Assembly: GCA_021639925.1 (NCBI GenBank)
Contig: JAJXEL010000024.1
Location: 1-19,578 of the forward strand
Direction: 5' to 3'
From: Alphaproteobacteria bacterium
GTDB taxonomy: Bacteria > Pseudomonadota > Alphaproteobacteria > CAAGCB01 > CAG-977
DNA: 19,578 bases
Shown here: positions 8,092-14,501 of the stretch, piece after piece
Layout: each line of letters begins with the position of its first letter
How positions within the stretch are numbered: the stretch's first letter is position 1
The notes under the pieces: model-generated
Told to the model about the DNA's origin: nothing
Database searches by the model: none
The model's input: the letters and a program-made list of their open reading frames with translations, nothing else
Translations under genes and position numbers: made by a program

Positions 8092-8753
8092 AATTTTTTT
8101 AAAAAAGCCTCGTGATTTTCCCTTTCGCCTTCTAAAAAAACAGGCGGCCGCGGTTCTTTACGGGGCTTTTTTTCCGTTTCCCCGCGCGCTTTGATTTCCA
8201 AAACGCTTTCTTTTTCTTTCATTCCCAAAACAAATCCGGGTTCCCGCCCCCCCAGCAGTTCAAGATAAACTTCGGCCAGCAGTTCAGAGTCCAGCAGCGC
8301 CCCGTGTTTTGTTCTTTTGGTATTGTCAATGTCAAACCGGCGGCATAATTCGTCCAGGTTAACGCGCGATCCCGGAAATTTCCGCCGCGCAATCAAAAGC
8401 GTGTCAATCGCTCTGTCCATCGGAATCGGATCGCGCTTGATCCACGATAATTCGGCATTGATAAACTTCATATCGAATTCGGCATTGTGAATAACCAAAG
8501 GCGCATCGCCGATAAAAGCCAAAAAATCGTCAACAATGTCGCGAAACGGCGGTTCTTTGTCCAAAATCTCGTTTGTCAGACCGTGAACCTTAACGACTTC
8601 TTCGGGCACGTCGCGTTCCGGATTAATCAGCTGATAATACGTTTTCCCGGTTGGCATATGATTTTCCAGCTCGACACAGCCGATTGAAACCAGTTTGTGC
8701 CCCGAATAAGGATCCAAACCCGTCGTTTCCGTATCTAAAACAATTTCGCGCAT
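8067..8753 (-). CDS. dnaQ: DNA polymerase III epsilon subunit (3'-5' proofreading exonuclease)
   Basis: Proofreading exonuclease of the replicative polymerase, DEDDh family. ExoI DTETTG supplies Asp7 and Glu9, ExoII HNAEFD supplies Asp94, and ExoIII HGALLDSELLAEVY supplies His150 and Asp155, so the active site is intact. The 228-residue length is normal. The C-terminal about 55 residues are basic and variable and in the family carry the polymerase alpha-binding tail. The ATG at 8753 lies inside the last codons of coaE (19-base overlap). The upstream AAGA is weak, which suggests translational coupling. It is the last gene of the maf-aroE-coaE-dnaQ unit and converges on secB with an 8-base overlap. 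Confidence 0.96.
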   Translation of the reverse strand: MREIVLDTETTGLDPYSGHKLVSIGCVELENHMPTGKTYYQLINPERDVPEEVVKVHGLTNEILDKEPPFRDIVDDFLAFIGDAPLVIHNAEFDMKFINAELSWIKRDPIPMDRAIDTLLIARRKFPGSRVNLDELCRRFDIDNTKRTKHGALLDSELLAEVYLELLGGREPGFVLGMKEKESVLEIKARGETEKKPRKEPRPPVFLEGERENHEAFLKKLKNPVWLS

Positions 8754-9337
8754 CTTAATTCTTCCATAATTTCAGTCAGTTGTTCCCGGACGGGATCAAG
8801 GCCGTTCTGCGTTTCAATAACATAATCCGCTTTTGAACATTTTTCACCGTCGGGCATTTGTCTGGCAGTCAAAGCCGCATATTTTTCTTCCGTCATTCCC
8901 GGACGTTCAAATACACGTTTTTTTAAAATTGCCGCAGGCGCCGTTACGACAATGACTTTATCGCAAAAACGATTCCAGCCGGCCTCAAATAACAAAGGAA
9001 CGTCCAGCACAACCACCGGTTCAAACCGGTGGCGGGCAAAAAAAGCCTGCAGCTCCCGTTCCAAAAAAGGATAAATGATTTTTTCCAGCTCTCTGACGTC
9101 CAGCAGCCGGTTTTTAATCAGTCCGGATAAAACAGACCTGTCAACCCGATCGTTTACAATACTTTGCGGGTATTTGCGGTAAAATACGGCTTTCATTTCC
9201 GTATTGTCCCGCATCAGCCTGTGCACGGCTTCGTCGCTGTCAAAAACAGGAATAACCATTTTTTTAATCATGGCGACAGCCGTTGATTTCCCGGCGCCCA
9301 TACTGCCTGTCAGACCGACGACAACGCTTTTTTTCAT
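8735..9337 (-). CDS. coaE: dephospho-CoA kinase
   Basis: Catalyses the last step of coenzyme A synthesis, phosphorylating the 3'-hydroxyl of dephospho-CoA with ATP. A P-loop is at residues 11-19 (GSMGAGKST) and the substrate-binding FDSD is at 32-35. Other conserved parts are YPFLERELQ, VLDVPLLFEAGW and the lid region with Arg residues around RVFERPGMTEEKY. The 200-residue length is typical. A longer frame up to 9448 runs through the aroE 3' end and is discarded. The ATG at 9337 shares ATGA with the aroE stop. Downstream it overlaps dnaQ by 19 bases. Confidence 0.95.
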   Translation of the reverse strand: MKKSVVVGLTGSMGAGKSTAVAMIKKMVIPVFDSDEAVHRLMRDNTEMKAVFYRKYPQSIVNDRVDRSVLSGLIKNRLLDVRELEKIIYPFLERELQAFFARHRFEPVVVLDVPLLFEAGWNRFCDKVIVVTAPAAILKKRVFERPGMTEEKYAALTARQMPDGEKCSKADYVIETQNGLDPVREQLTEIMEELRCAKLF

Positions 9338-10158
9338 TTCAGCGCCATCTCCCTTAATTCCGGCGTAATTTCCGGCATAACGCCAAACCACGCCTGAAAA
9401 GCGGGTCTGGCCTGATGCAGCAACATTCCCAGACCGTCCGCCGTACAACAGCCTTTTTGTTCCGCCTGCTTTAACAATTCCGTTTTTAAAGGCGCGTAAA
9501 CCAGATCGGCAACGACGGCGGTTTCAGATAAATTTGCCAAGTCAATTTCCAGCGGATCAAATCCGTTCATGCCCAAAGTCGTCGCATTGGCCAGCAATTC
9601 CGCTTCGCACAAGGCCTGTTCTTTTTTGTTCCATTCGGTCAGACGGAAATTCCCGCCGACGGAACGGGCCAACCGTTCGGCCTTTTCCCTTGTCCTATAG
9701 ACCAGCCTGATTTCCGGCGCGCCCGCCAAAACCAAAGCGGCGCAGACGCCTCTGGCCGCGCCGCCCGTTCCCAAAACGACGGCCGGAGACTTTTTAACGT
9801 CAAAATCCGGCTTGTTTTCAACCAGATTTGCCAAAAATCCGAAACCGTCCGTATTATGCCCGAACAAAGTCCCGTCCGGACGCGCGACAATCGTATTGAC
9901 GGCGCCGGCTTTGCGCGCTTCGGCGGACAATTCGTCCATTAAGGGCATAACGCCCGTTTTGTGCGGTACGGTCACATTTACGCCGGCAAAACCGCTGCCG
10001 GCTAATCCTGCGATAAATGAATCCAGTTCCGCAGACTGCAATTCAAAAGCGTCGTAAGCGCCGTCAATATTGTACTTTCGCAGCCAGTAATTATGGATCA
10101 GCGGTGATTTCGAATGACGTACGGGATAACCGACGACACCGGCCCGGCGACAGGTCAT
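9334..10158 (-). CDS. aroE: shikimate dehydrogenase (NADP+)
   Basis: Reduces 3-dehydroshikimate to shikimate in the pathway to aromatic amino acids. The N-terminal substrate site shows GYPVRHSKSPLIHN with Ser16 and Ser18. NVTVPHK carries the catalytic Lys67, and NTDG (102-105) supplies the partner Asp104. The NADP-binding Rossmann loop is GTGGAARG (130-137), and the C-terminal GLGMLLHQ motif is present. At 274 residues the length is normal. A start ten codons upstream is possible, but the ATG at 10158 forms ATGA with the maf stop and has GGGGA upstream, as do other joins in this operon. Cells with this gene probably make their own aromatic precursors. Confidence 0.95.
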   Translation of the reverse strand: MTCRRAGVVGYPVRHSKSPLIHNYWLRKYNIDGAYDAFELQSAELDSFIAGLAGSGFAGVNVTVPHKTGVMPLMDELSAEARKAGAVNTIVARPDGTLFGHNTDGFGFLANLVENKPDFDVKKSPAVVLGTGGAARGVCAALVLAGAPEIRLVYRTREKAERLARSVGGNFRLTEWNKKEQALCEAELLANATTLGMNGFDPLEIDLANLSETAVVADLVYAPLKTELLKQAEQKGCCTADGLGMLLHQARPAFQAWFGVMPEITPELREMALK

Positions 10159-10745
10159 TTTTTCAATTCCCCGCATGTGCGCAAACATTCCAGCAAAGGC
10201 AGCAAAGGCAGCCCCAGAATTGAAAAATAATCTCCCTCAAACGATTGAACCAGCTGCGCGCCCAAGTCTTCCATATAATAGGCTCCGACGGAATTGCAGA
10301 CGTCTTCGCCGGCTTCGGCCAGATAATCGTCCAGAAAGTTATCCGAAAAATCGCGCATTTTTACTTTTACGACGGAATTGTCAAACCAGACCAGGCTGCC
10401 GTTTTTGACGACCGCCGTGCCGTTAACCAGCAAATGCGTTTTATTTCTTAATTTTTTCAAATGCTTATGCGCGGCGTTCAAATCGGTTGGCTTTGAAAAC
10501 CATTCGCCTTTTAAATCCAGAATCTGGTCTGCGCCGATAACAAAAGCCTTCGGATATTTTTTAGAAACCGCCATCGCCTTTTCCGTAGCCAGCTGCAGAC
10601 TGGTTTTACGGCTGTCCTGTCCGGCAATACGCATTTCTTTTTTAACGGCCTCTTCGTCAATTCCGGCGGAAACGCATTTAAATTCAACCCCGGCAGCGTC
10701 TAAAAGGTCTTGCCTGCTTTTACTTTTGGAAGCCAATATCAACAT
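10155..10745 (-). CDS. maf: Maf/YceF-family nucleoside triphosphate pyrophosphatase
   Basis: House-cleaning pyrophosphatase acting on non-canonical or modified nucleotides. The N-terminus ILASKSKSRQDLLDAAG (3-19) is the phosphate-binding Maf motif. IGADQIL (70-76) carries the presumed catalytic Asp73, and SKPTDLNAAHKHLKKL follows as in the family. The C-terminus GDYFSILGLPLLPLLECL is typical and complete. The 196-residue length is normal. The substrate class (m7GTP-type versus dTTP/UTP-type) cannot be fixed by eye; the sequence looks nearer the YceF type. It is the first gene of the operon leading left from the putative origin. A DnaA box lies 14 bases before its ATG, and AGGGG serves as the likely ribosome binding site. 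Confidence 0.93.
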   Translation of the reverse strand: MLILASKSKSRQDLLDAAGVEFKCVSAGIDEEAVKKEMRIAGQDSRKTSLQLATEKAMAVSKKYPKAFVIGADQILDLKGEWFSKPTDLNAAHKHLKKLRNKTHLLVNGTAVVKNGSLVWFDNSVVKVKMRDFSDNFLDDYLAEAGEDVCNSVGAYYMEDLGAQLVQSFEGDYFSILGLPLLPLLECLRTCGELKK

Positions 10746-10758
10746 TTTTCAAAGCCCC

Positions 10759-10767
10759 TGTGCATAA
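10759..10767 (-). promoter_or_regulatory. DnaA box TTATGCACA
   Basis: Perfect match to TTATNCACA on the minus strand, leftmost of the five. It lies 14 bases upstream of the maf start codon, inside the leader of the maf-aroE-coaE-dnaQ unit. Confidence 0.75.
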
Positions 10768-10835
10768 GTCTGATAAATAAAGGAACTCTTTAGTTTTATC
10801 CCTTTTATTCGATTATGTCCCGTTTTTTATGCAGA

Positions 10836-10844
10836 TGTGTATAA
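10836..10844 (-). promoter_or_regulatory. DnaA box TTATACACA
   Basis: Perfect match to TTATNCACA on the minus strand. It is directly preceded on the + strand by TTATGCAGA (10827-10835), one base off consensus, giving a back-to-back pair. Confidence 0.75.
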
Positions 10845-10889
10845 AAAAAGTCGCTGTCCGGATTAAAAACGGGATAAAAATTATCCCCG

Positions 10890-10898
10890 TTATCCACA
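10890..10898 (+). promoter_or_regulatory. DnaA box TTATCCACA
   Basis: Perfect strong-type box. It is directly preceded by TTATCCCCG (10881-10889), a weak box-like 9-mer in the same direction. Confidence 0.8.
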
Positions 10899-10990
10899 TA
10901 ACGGAACGAATCGGCTGATTTTCATTCTTAAAAATAACTTTTGCCGTTTTAACCGACAGCCGGAAAATGTGACTGTTTTTGTTTAAAAGC

Positions 10991-10999
10991 TGTGGATAA
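10991..10999 (-). promoter_or_regulatory. DnaA box TTATCCACA
   Basis: Perfect strong-type box on the minus strand. It faces the box at 11013, 13 bases away, in inverted orientation. Confidence 0.8.
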
Positions 11000-11012
11000 A
11001 ATTGCGTCCGAC

Positions 11013-11021
11013 TTATCCACA
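11013..11021 (+). promoter_or_regulatory. DnaA box TTATCCACA
   Basis: Perfect strong-type box on the + strand, the one nearest the AT-rich tract (19 bases away). This is a usual arrangement for the box that nucleates DnaA filament growth into an unwinding element. Confidence 0.8.
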
Positions 11022-11040
11022 GGCAACAACAAAGAACAAC

Positions 11041-11081
11041 ATCTTATTTATAATATATTTATTGAAGGGAAATTTTTTTTT
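11041..11081. other. AT-rich tract, candidate DNA unwinding element
   Basis: 36 of 41 bases are A or T, including TTTATAATATATTTATT and a run of nine Ts. It sits on the rho side of the DnaA box cluster. The placement fits a duplex unwinding element, but it could also act as an UP-element for the rho promoter just downstream. Confidence 0.55.
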
Positions 11082-11085
11082 CGGC

Positions 11086-11112
11086 TTGACCGGCAGTGCC
11101 AAAAAATATAAA
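11086..11112 (+). promoter_or_regulatory. possible rho promoter
   Basis: TTGACC (11086-11091) and TATAAA (11107-11112) each match the sigma70 consensus at five of six positions. The spacer is only 15 bases, shorter than ideal. A leader of about 50 bases would follow, with a small GGGC/GCCC hairpin (11130-11142). Whether expression is also attenuated by Rho itself cannot be told from this. Confidence 0.45.
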
Positions 11113-11171
11113 ACGAAATTCTCTTCTTTGGGCTGACGGCCCGTTTTCCTTAAACAACTAACAGAGTTTAT

Positions 11172-12425
11172 ATGCATTTAAAAGATTTGAAAAAGAAATC
11201 TCCCGCCGAACTGTTAAGCATGGCGGAAGAACTGGGCGTTGAAAACGCTTCGACGCTGCGGACGCAGGATCTGACGTTCGCTATTTTAAAACAGTTGTCT
11301 AAAAACGACGAAGTTTTGGTTGACGAAGGTGTTATCGAAGTTTTACAGGACGGTTTCGGATTTTTGCGTTCTCCCGAATCCAATTATCTGCCGGGCCCTG
11401 ACGATATTTACGTTTCTCCCAGCCAGGTGCGCAAATTCGGGTTAAGAACCGGCGATACGGTCGAAGGCGAACTGCGCGCGCCCAAAGACGGGGAAAAATA
11501 CTTCGCTTTGTCCAAGGTTTTGAAAATCAACTTTACCGATCCGGAAAACGTGCGTTACCGGATTAACTTCGATAACCTGACGCCGTTGCACCCGACAGAA
11601 AAAATCAAAATGGAAAACGATCTGGATAACAAAAACATGACGTCCAGAATCATTGACCTGATCTGCCCGCAGGGAAAAGGCCAGCGCGGTATGATCGTCG
11701 CGCCGCCCAGAACCGGTAAAACGGTGATGCTGCAAAACATCGCGCACGCGATTACGCAAAACAATCCGGAAATTTATCTGATTGTGCTGTTGATCGACGA
11801 ACGCCCCGAAGAAGTCACGGAAATGAGCCGTACGATCAAAGGCGAAGTCATCAGCTCGACCTTTGACGAACCGGCTTCGCGCCATGTCCAGGTGGCGGAA
11901 ATGGTCATTGAAAAGGCCAAGCGCCTGGTCGAACATAAACGCGACGTCGTTATCCTGCTGGATTCGATTACACGTCTGGCGCGCGCTTATAATACGGTTG
12001 TGCCCAGCTCCGGCAAAGTGCTGACGGGCGGCGTTGACGCGAATGCTTTGCAAAAACCGAAACGCTTTTTCGGTGCGGCCAGAAATATCGAAGAAGGCGG
12101 CTCTTTGACAATTATCGCTACGGCGCTGATTGATACGGGATCGCGCATGGACGAAGTGATCTTTGAAGAATTCAAAGGCACGGGCAATTCCGAAATCATT
12201 CTGGACCGCAAAGTGTCCGACAAACGCATTTTCCCCGCGATTGACATTACCAAATCCGGTACGCGCAAAGAAGAACTGCTGGTCGGCAAAGACATGCTGT
12301 CCAAAATGTGGGTTCTGCGCCGCGTTCTGATGCCGATGGGACCTGCCGACGCGATGGAATTTTTAATGGAAAAACTGAAACAGTCGAAAAACAACCACGA
12401 CTTTTTTGACGCGATGAATTCCTAA
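11172..12425 (+). CDS. rho: transcription termination factor Rho
   Basis: Hexameric RNA-dependent ATPase that ends transcription. The N-terminal helical domain (1-47) is followed by the RNA-binding cold-shock-like domain with RNP1 DGFGFLR (60-66). The ATPase domain has Walker A APPRTGKT (177-184), Walker B DVVILLD (258-264), the Q-loop SSGKVLTGG (279-287) and the C-terminal region with EEFKGTGN and ILDRKVSDKRIFPAID. At 417 residues it is nearly the E. coli length, with no insertion in the N-terminal domain. The ribosome binding site is weak (AGAG). It is the first gene right of the putative origin, reads away from it, and ends at its own terminator. Confidence 0.98.
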   Translation: MHLKDLKKKSPAELLSMAEELGVENASTLRTQDLTFAILKQLSKNDEVLVDEGVIEVLQDGFGFLRSPESNYLPGPDDIYVSPSQVRKFGLRTGDTVEGELRAPKDGEKYFALSKVLKINFTDPENVRYRINFDNLTPLHPTEKIKMENDLDNKNMTSRIIDLICPQGKGQRGMIVAPPRTGKTVMLQNIAHAITQNNPEIYLIVLLIDERPEEVTEMSRTIKGEVISSTFDEPASRHVQVAEMVIEKAKRLVEHKRDVVILLDSITRLARAYNTVVPSSGKVLTGGVDANALQKPKRFFGAARNIEEGGSLTIIATALIDTGSRMDEVIFEEFKGTGNSEIILDRKVSDKRIFPAIDITKSGTRKEELLVGKDMLSKMWVLRRVLMPMGPADAMEFLMEKLKQSKNNHDFFDAMNS

Positions 12426-12447
12426 ACTACCCGTTTAGGGAAAACGT

Positions 12448-12488
12448 CCTCCGGACAGGGATCGCCTGTTCGGGGGATATTTTTTATC
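12448..12488 (+). terminator. intrinsic terminator of rho
   Basis: CCTCCGGACAGG (12448-12459) pairs with CCTGTTCGGGGG (12465-12476) through a GATCG loop: 12 base pairs with two G-T wobbles. ATATTTTTTAT follows. A smaller hairpin, CCTAAAC/GTTTAGG (12421-12439), overlaps the rho stop codon but has no T-run. Confidence 0.8.
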
Positions 12489-12652
12489 ACAACATAAAAA
12501 ACTGGCGTCCGTACGGCCGTTTTGCGTATCGCAATAACGGAAAATATCCCCGAATTCATCTGTGACGGTTTAAAGGTCAAAAGGACCATTTGCCTTATTG
12601 TGGTTTTCTCAACTCCCCGAGGCGCTGAAAGGTGGTTTATGGGGGATTTTTT
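12473..12652 (+). other. structured gene-free stretch between rho and the gldA-like gene
   Basis: No convincing gene lies here; the short frames on both strands lack family features. GGGGATATTTT (12473-12483) is fully complementary to AAAATATCCCC (12541-12551), enclosing a hairpin CCGTTTTGCG-TAT-CGCAATAACGG (12517-12540, one bulged T). GGTC-AAAAG-GACC lies at 12575-12587. TCCCC (12614-12618) can pair with GGGGA (12642-12646), followed by TTTTTT, like a terminator. AAAATATCCCC could also pair imperfectly with this last GGGGGATTTTTT. It may encode a small RNA or be the remains of a leader. No matching known riboswitch was recognised. Confidence 0.35.
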
Positions 12653-12677
12653 CACTGAAGAAACCGCTGATCTTGAA

Positions 12678-12706
12678 TTGACTTTACTGTTTAAAAACTT
12701 TATAAA
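12678..12706 (+). promoter_or_regulatory. strong sigma70-type promoter of the gldA-like gene
   Basis: TTGACT (12678-12683) and TATAAA (12701-12706) are separated by exactly 17 bases; each hexamer matches the consensus at five of six positions. Transcription would start near 12713, about 33 bases before the ATG, which has AAGGGG as ribosome binding site. The gene is therefore probably transcribed separately from rho. Confidence 0.7.
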
Positions 12707-12745
12707 AAATCAATATTTTCAGTTTATAAAAAAGGGGTAAAAACA

Positions 12746-13837
12746 ATGAAACGTTCAGTTGTGACTTTGCCTGATTACGCCATTGGCGAAGACGTTTATG
12801 AAAAAGCCGGTTCCTTTATTAAAAAATATGGAACAACAGCCGTTATTATCGGCGGAAAAACGGCTATGTCCGTTGCCGGCGCAGAATTAACGAAAGCTTT
12901 GGAAAAAGACGGCATTACCGTTTTGGGGCAGGTTTGGTTCGGCGGGGATTCCACATATGAAAACGTGGATATGCTGGCTGATAACGATACGGTAAAACAG
13001 GCCGAAGTCATTTTGGCCGTCGGCGGCGGAAAGTGCTGCGATACCTGCAAAGTCGTTGCGGAAAAACTGGATAAACCGCTGTTTACGTTTCCGACGATAT
13101 CGTCGAACTGCGCGCCGTGCACGGCTTTGGCAATCATGTATAACGCGGACGGCAGTTTTAAAAATAATTTTTACAGCATAAAGCCGCCTTTGTGCGTTTT
13201 TATCAACGATAAAATCATTGCGCAGTCTCCTGTCGAATATCTGCAGGCCGGAATCGGCGACGCTTTAAGCAAAGAAGCGGAAGTCGCGCTGGCGCTGCGT
13301 CATGTCGAACTGGATCAAAATCTGCTGGTCGGGCTGAGTTTATGCGCCGCCTGTACGGAACCGCTCTTAAAATACGGCGAAGAAGCTTTAAAATGCTGCC
13401 GTGAAAAAAGAACGTCGCCAGCGCTGCAGGAAGTCATTCTGGACATTGTCATTTCAACGGGACTGGTCAGCAACATGACGGTTTGCCCGGAATTTTATTA
13501 CAATACCAATCTGGCGCACTGCTTTTATTACGGCGCGACGATTTTTCCCGTTTCGCATCAATATCTGCACGGATTTTTGGTTGCTTTCGGCGTTTTGGTT
13601 CTGCTGGATTACGACGGCCAGACGGAACTGCGCGACCGCGTAATGCGCTTTTACCGCCAAACGGGACTGCCCGTAACGCTGGCCGAAGTCGGTTTAACCC
13701 GCGATGACCTGCCGTCGCTGATTGACAAAGCGGCAAAGGTGCCGGGCTGGCATGTCGAAGGATATGAATTAAGCCCTGAAAAATTCCGCGATTCAATTTT
13801 GAATGTGGACGATTTGGGGAAAACGTTAAGCAAATAA
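12746..13837 (+). CDS. GldA/YbdH-type metal-dependent dehydrogenase (glycerol or hydroxycarboxylate dehydrogenase-like)
   Basis: NAD(P)-dependent dehydrogenase of the iron-containing alcohol dehydrogenase superfamily. The cofactor loop GGGK (93-96) is followed by CCDTCK where relatives have D-T-A-K. PTISSNCAPCTALA and MYNADGSF resemble the E. coli YbdH/HcxA branch more than true glycerol dehydrogenase. The metal ligands are Asp172 (GIGDALSK), His258 (NLAHCFYYG) and His275 (YLHGFLVAFG). The length of 363 residues is normal. Twelve cysteines are present (97, 98, 101, 122, 125, 150, 200, 203, 217, 218, 247, 259), many near the active-site cleft, which would suit an anaerobic cell. It has its own promoter and terminator, so it is monocistronic. 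The substrate is not known from sequence. Confidence 0.85.
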   Translation: MKRSVVTLPDYAIGEDVYEKAGSFIKKYGTTAVIIGGKTAMSVAGAELTKALEKDGITVLGQVWFGGDSTYENVDMLADNDTVKQAEVILAVGGGKCCDTCKVVAEKLDKPLFTFPTISSNCAPCTALAIMYNADGSFKNNFYSIKPPLCVFINDKIIAQSPVEYLQAGIGDALSKEAEVALALRHVELDQNLLVGLSLCAACTEPLLKYGEEALKCCREKRTSPALQEVILDIVISTGLVSNMTVCPEFYYNTNLAHCFYYGATIFPVSHQYLHGFLVAFGVLVLLDYDGQTELRDRVMRFYRQTGLPVTLAEVGLTRDDLPSLIDKAAKVPGWHVEGYELSPEKFRDSILNVDDLGKTLSK

Positions 13838-13842
13838 AAAAC

Positions 13843-13876
13843 AACAGCCGGCAGGTTTTTCCGCCGGCTGTTTTTT
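13843..13876. terminator. bidirectional intrinsic terminator
   Basis: AACAGCCGGC (13843-13852) pairs perfectly with GCCGGCTGTT (13863-13872). T-runs follow on the + strand and, through the preceding A-run, on the minus strand. It sits between the convergent gldA-like and flavodoxin genes and can serve both. Confidence 0.9.
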
Positions 13877-13886
13877 AATAAAATAA

Positions 13887-14501
13887 TTACAGATTATTCA
13901 GCCACGCGGCGATTTTGGCGTTAACGGCCTGATCGTATTCTTTGCCGATATTGTTGAAAGAAGCATATTCCAAAACAACAGCGTTTTTGATTTTGGCTTT
14001 GAAATCTTCAAGGAAAGTGCCTGCATTGCTGCCCTGCGTTGAAAAAGGAACGACCTTTTTTCCTTGAAAATCAACTTGGTCAAGCAAAGATAAAACAGGC
14101 GTCGCCGCCGTATACCACCAGACGGGCGCACCGATAAAGATCGTGTCATAGGCCGATACGTCGGGAATGTTTTCCAAAGCGGGATATTTTTGCGTTTTTA
14201 ACTGTTCTCTGACAGCCAAGTGCAGCTTCGGTCCTGCCGGCAGAGGCTCTGCCGTTTTAATTTCATACAGATCGGCGTTTGTTTTGTTTTTGATCTTTTC
14301 TGCGATTTCTTTTGTGTTTCCGGTCAAAGAATAATAGATAACCAGCGTTTTGCCGAAATTTTTATGAACTTCGTCGGACAATCCGGCATATTGCGCCATT
14401 TCTTTTTTGTTTTTGGCCGAAACACGGTACAGATGAAATATACCGCCTGCCGCGCTGATAATAATTATGACGGCAAGAAGATAAACAACGTATTTTAACA
14501 T
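13887..14501 (-). CDS. membrane-anchored flavodoxin-like protein
   Basis: A single hydrophobic segment (about residues 3-23) precedes a flavodoxin fold (about 51-204). The FMN phosphate loop is SLTGNT (58-63) after strand KTLVIYY. The second flavin loop is GAPVWWYTAATP (124-135), with Trp128/Trp129 near the expected isoalloxazine site, and VPFSTQGSNAGTF (151-163) is the third conserved segment. This pattern fits the Flavodoxin_4-type proteins often found in anaerobes rather than classical electron-transfer flavodoxins. The ATG overlaps the hisB stop (TAATG), with AAAGGAAC as ribosome binding site inside hisB, so the two are co-expressed. The functional link with histidine synthesis is unclear. 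Orientation of the soluble domain is not certain: a few positive charges follow the helix, which would place it in the cytoplasm. Confidence 0.85.
   Translation of the reverse strand: MLKYVVYLLAVIIIISAAGGIFHLYRVSAKNKKEMAQYAGLSDEVHKNFGKTLVIYYSLTGNTKEIAEKIKNKTNADLYEIKTAEPLPAGPKLHLAVREQLKTQKYPALENIPDVSAYDTIFIGAPVWWYTAATPVLSLLDQVDFQGKKVVPFSTQGSNAGTFLEDFKAKIKNAVVLEYASFNNIGKEYDQAVNAKIAAWLNNL

Larger units (their letters stand above)
10746..11085. other. oriC: putative chromosomal replication origin (oriC)
   Basis: Gene-free region between divergent maf and rho containing five 9-mers that match TTATNCACA exactly (10759, 10836, 10890, 10991, 11013; mixed orientation). Near matches at 10827 (8 of 9) and 10881 (7 of 9) directly abut perfect boxes. 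A GGGATAA-AAA-TTATCCC palindrome lies at 10871-10887, and an AT-rich tract (11041-11081) at the right end could unwind. In Alphaproteobacteria oriC is known to lie in this neighbourhood, near maf and rho/hemE. No full CtrA sites (TTAA-N7-TTAA) were seen. The main operons on both sides run away from the region. This is inference from box density and synteny; no replication data are available here. Confidence 0.8.

Noticed and set aside
10928..10986. CtrA sites in the origin region
   Set aside because: TTAA motifs occur at 10928, 10949 and 10983, but none are spaced by seven bases as the full site requires.
12560..12652. A known riboswitch or housekeeping RNA (SRP RNA, RNase P RNA, tmRNA, SAM-II)
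   Set aside because: None of the invariant sequence motifs of those RNAs could be found, so only an unnamed structured region is reported.
12522..12740. A 72-codon + strand frame between rho and the gldA-like gene
   Set aside because: No family features, no convincing ribosome binding site, and it runs through the hairpins and the strong TTGACT-TATAAA promoter. An opposing minus frame (12422-12655) is equally unconvincing.
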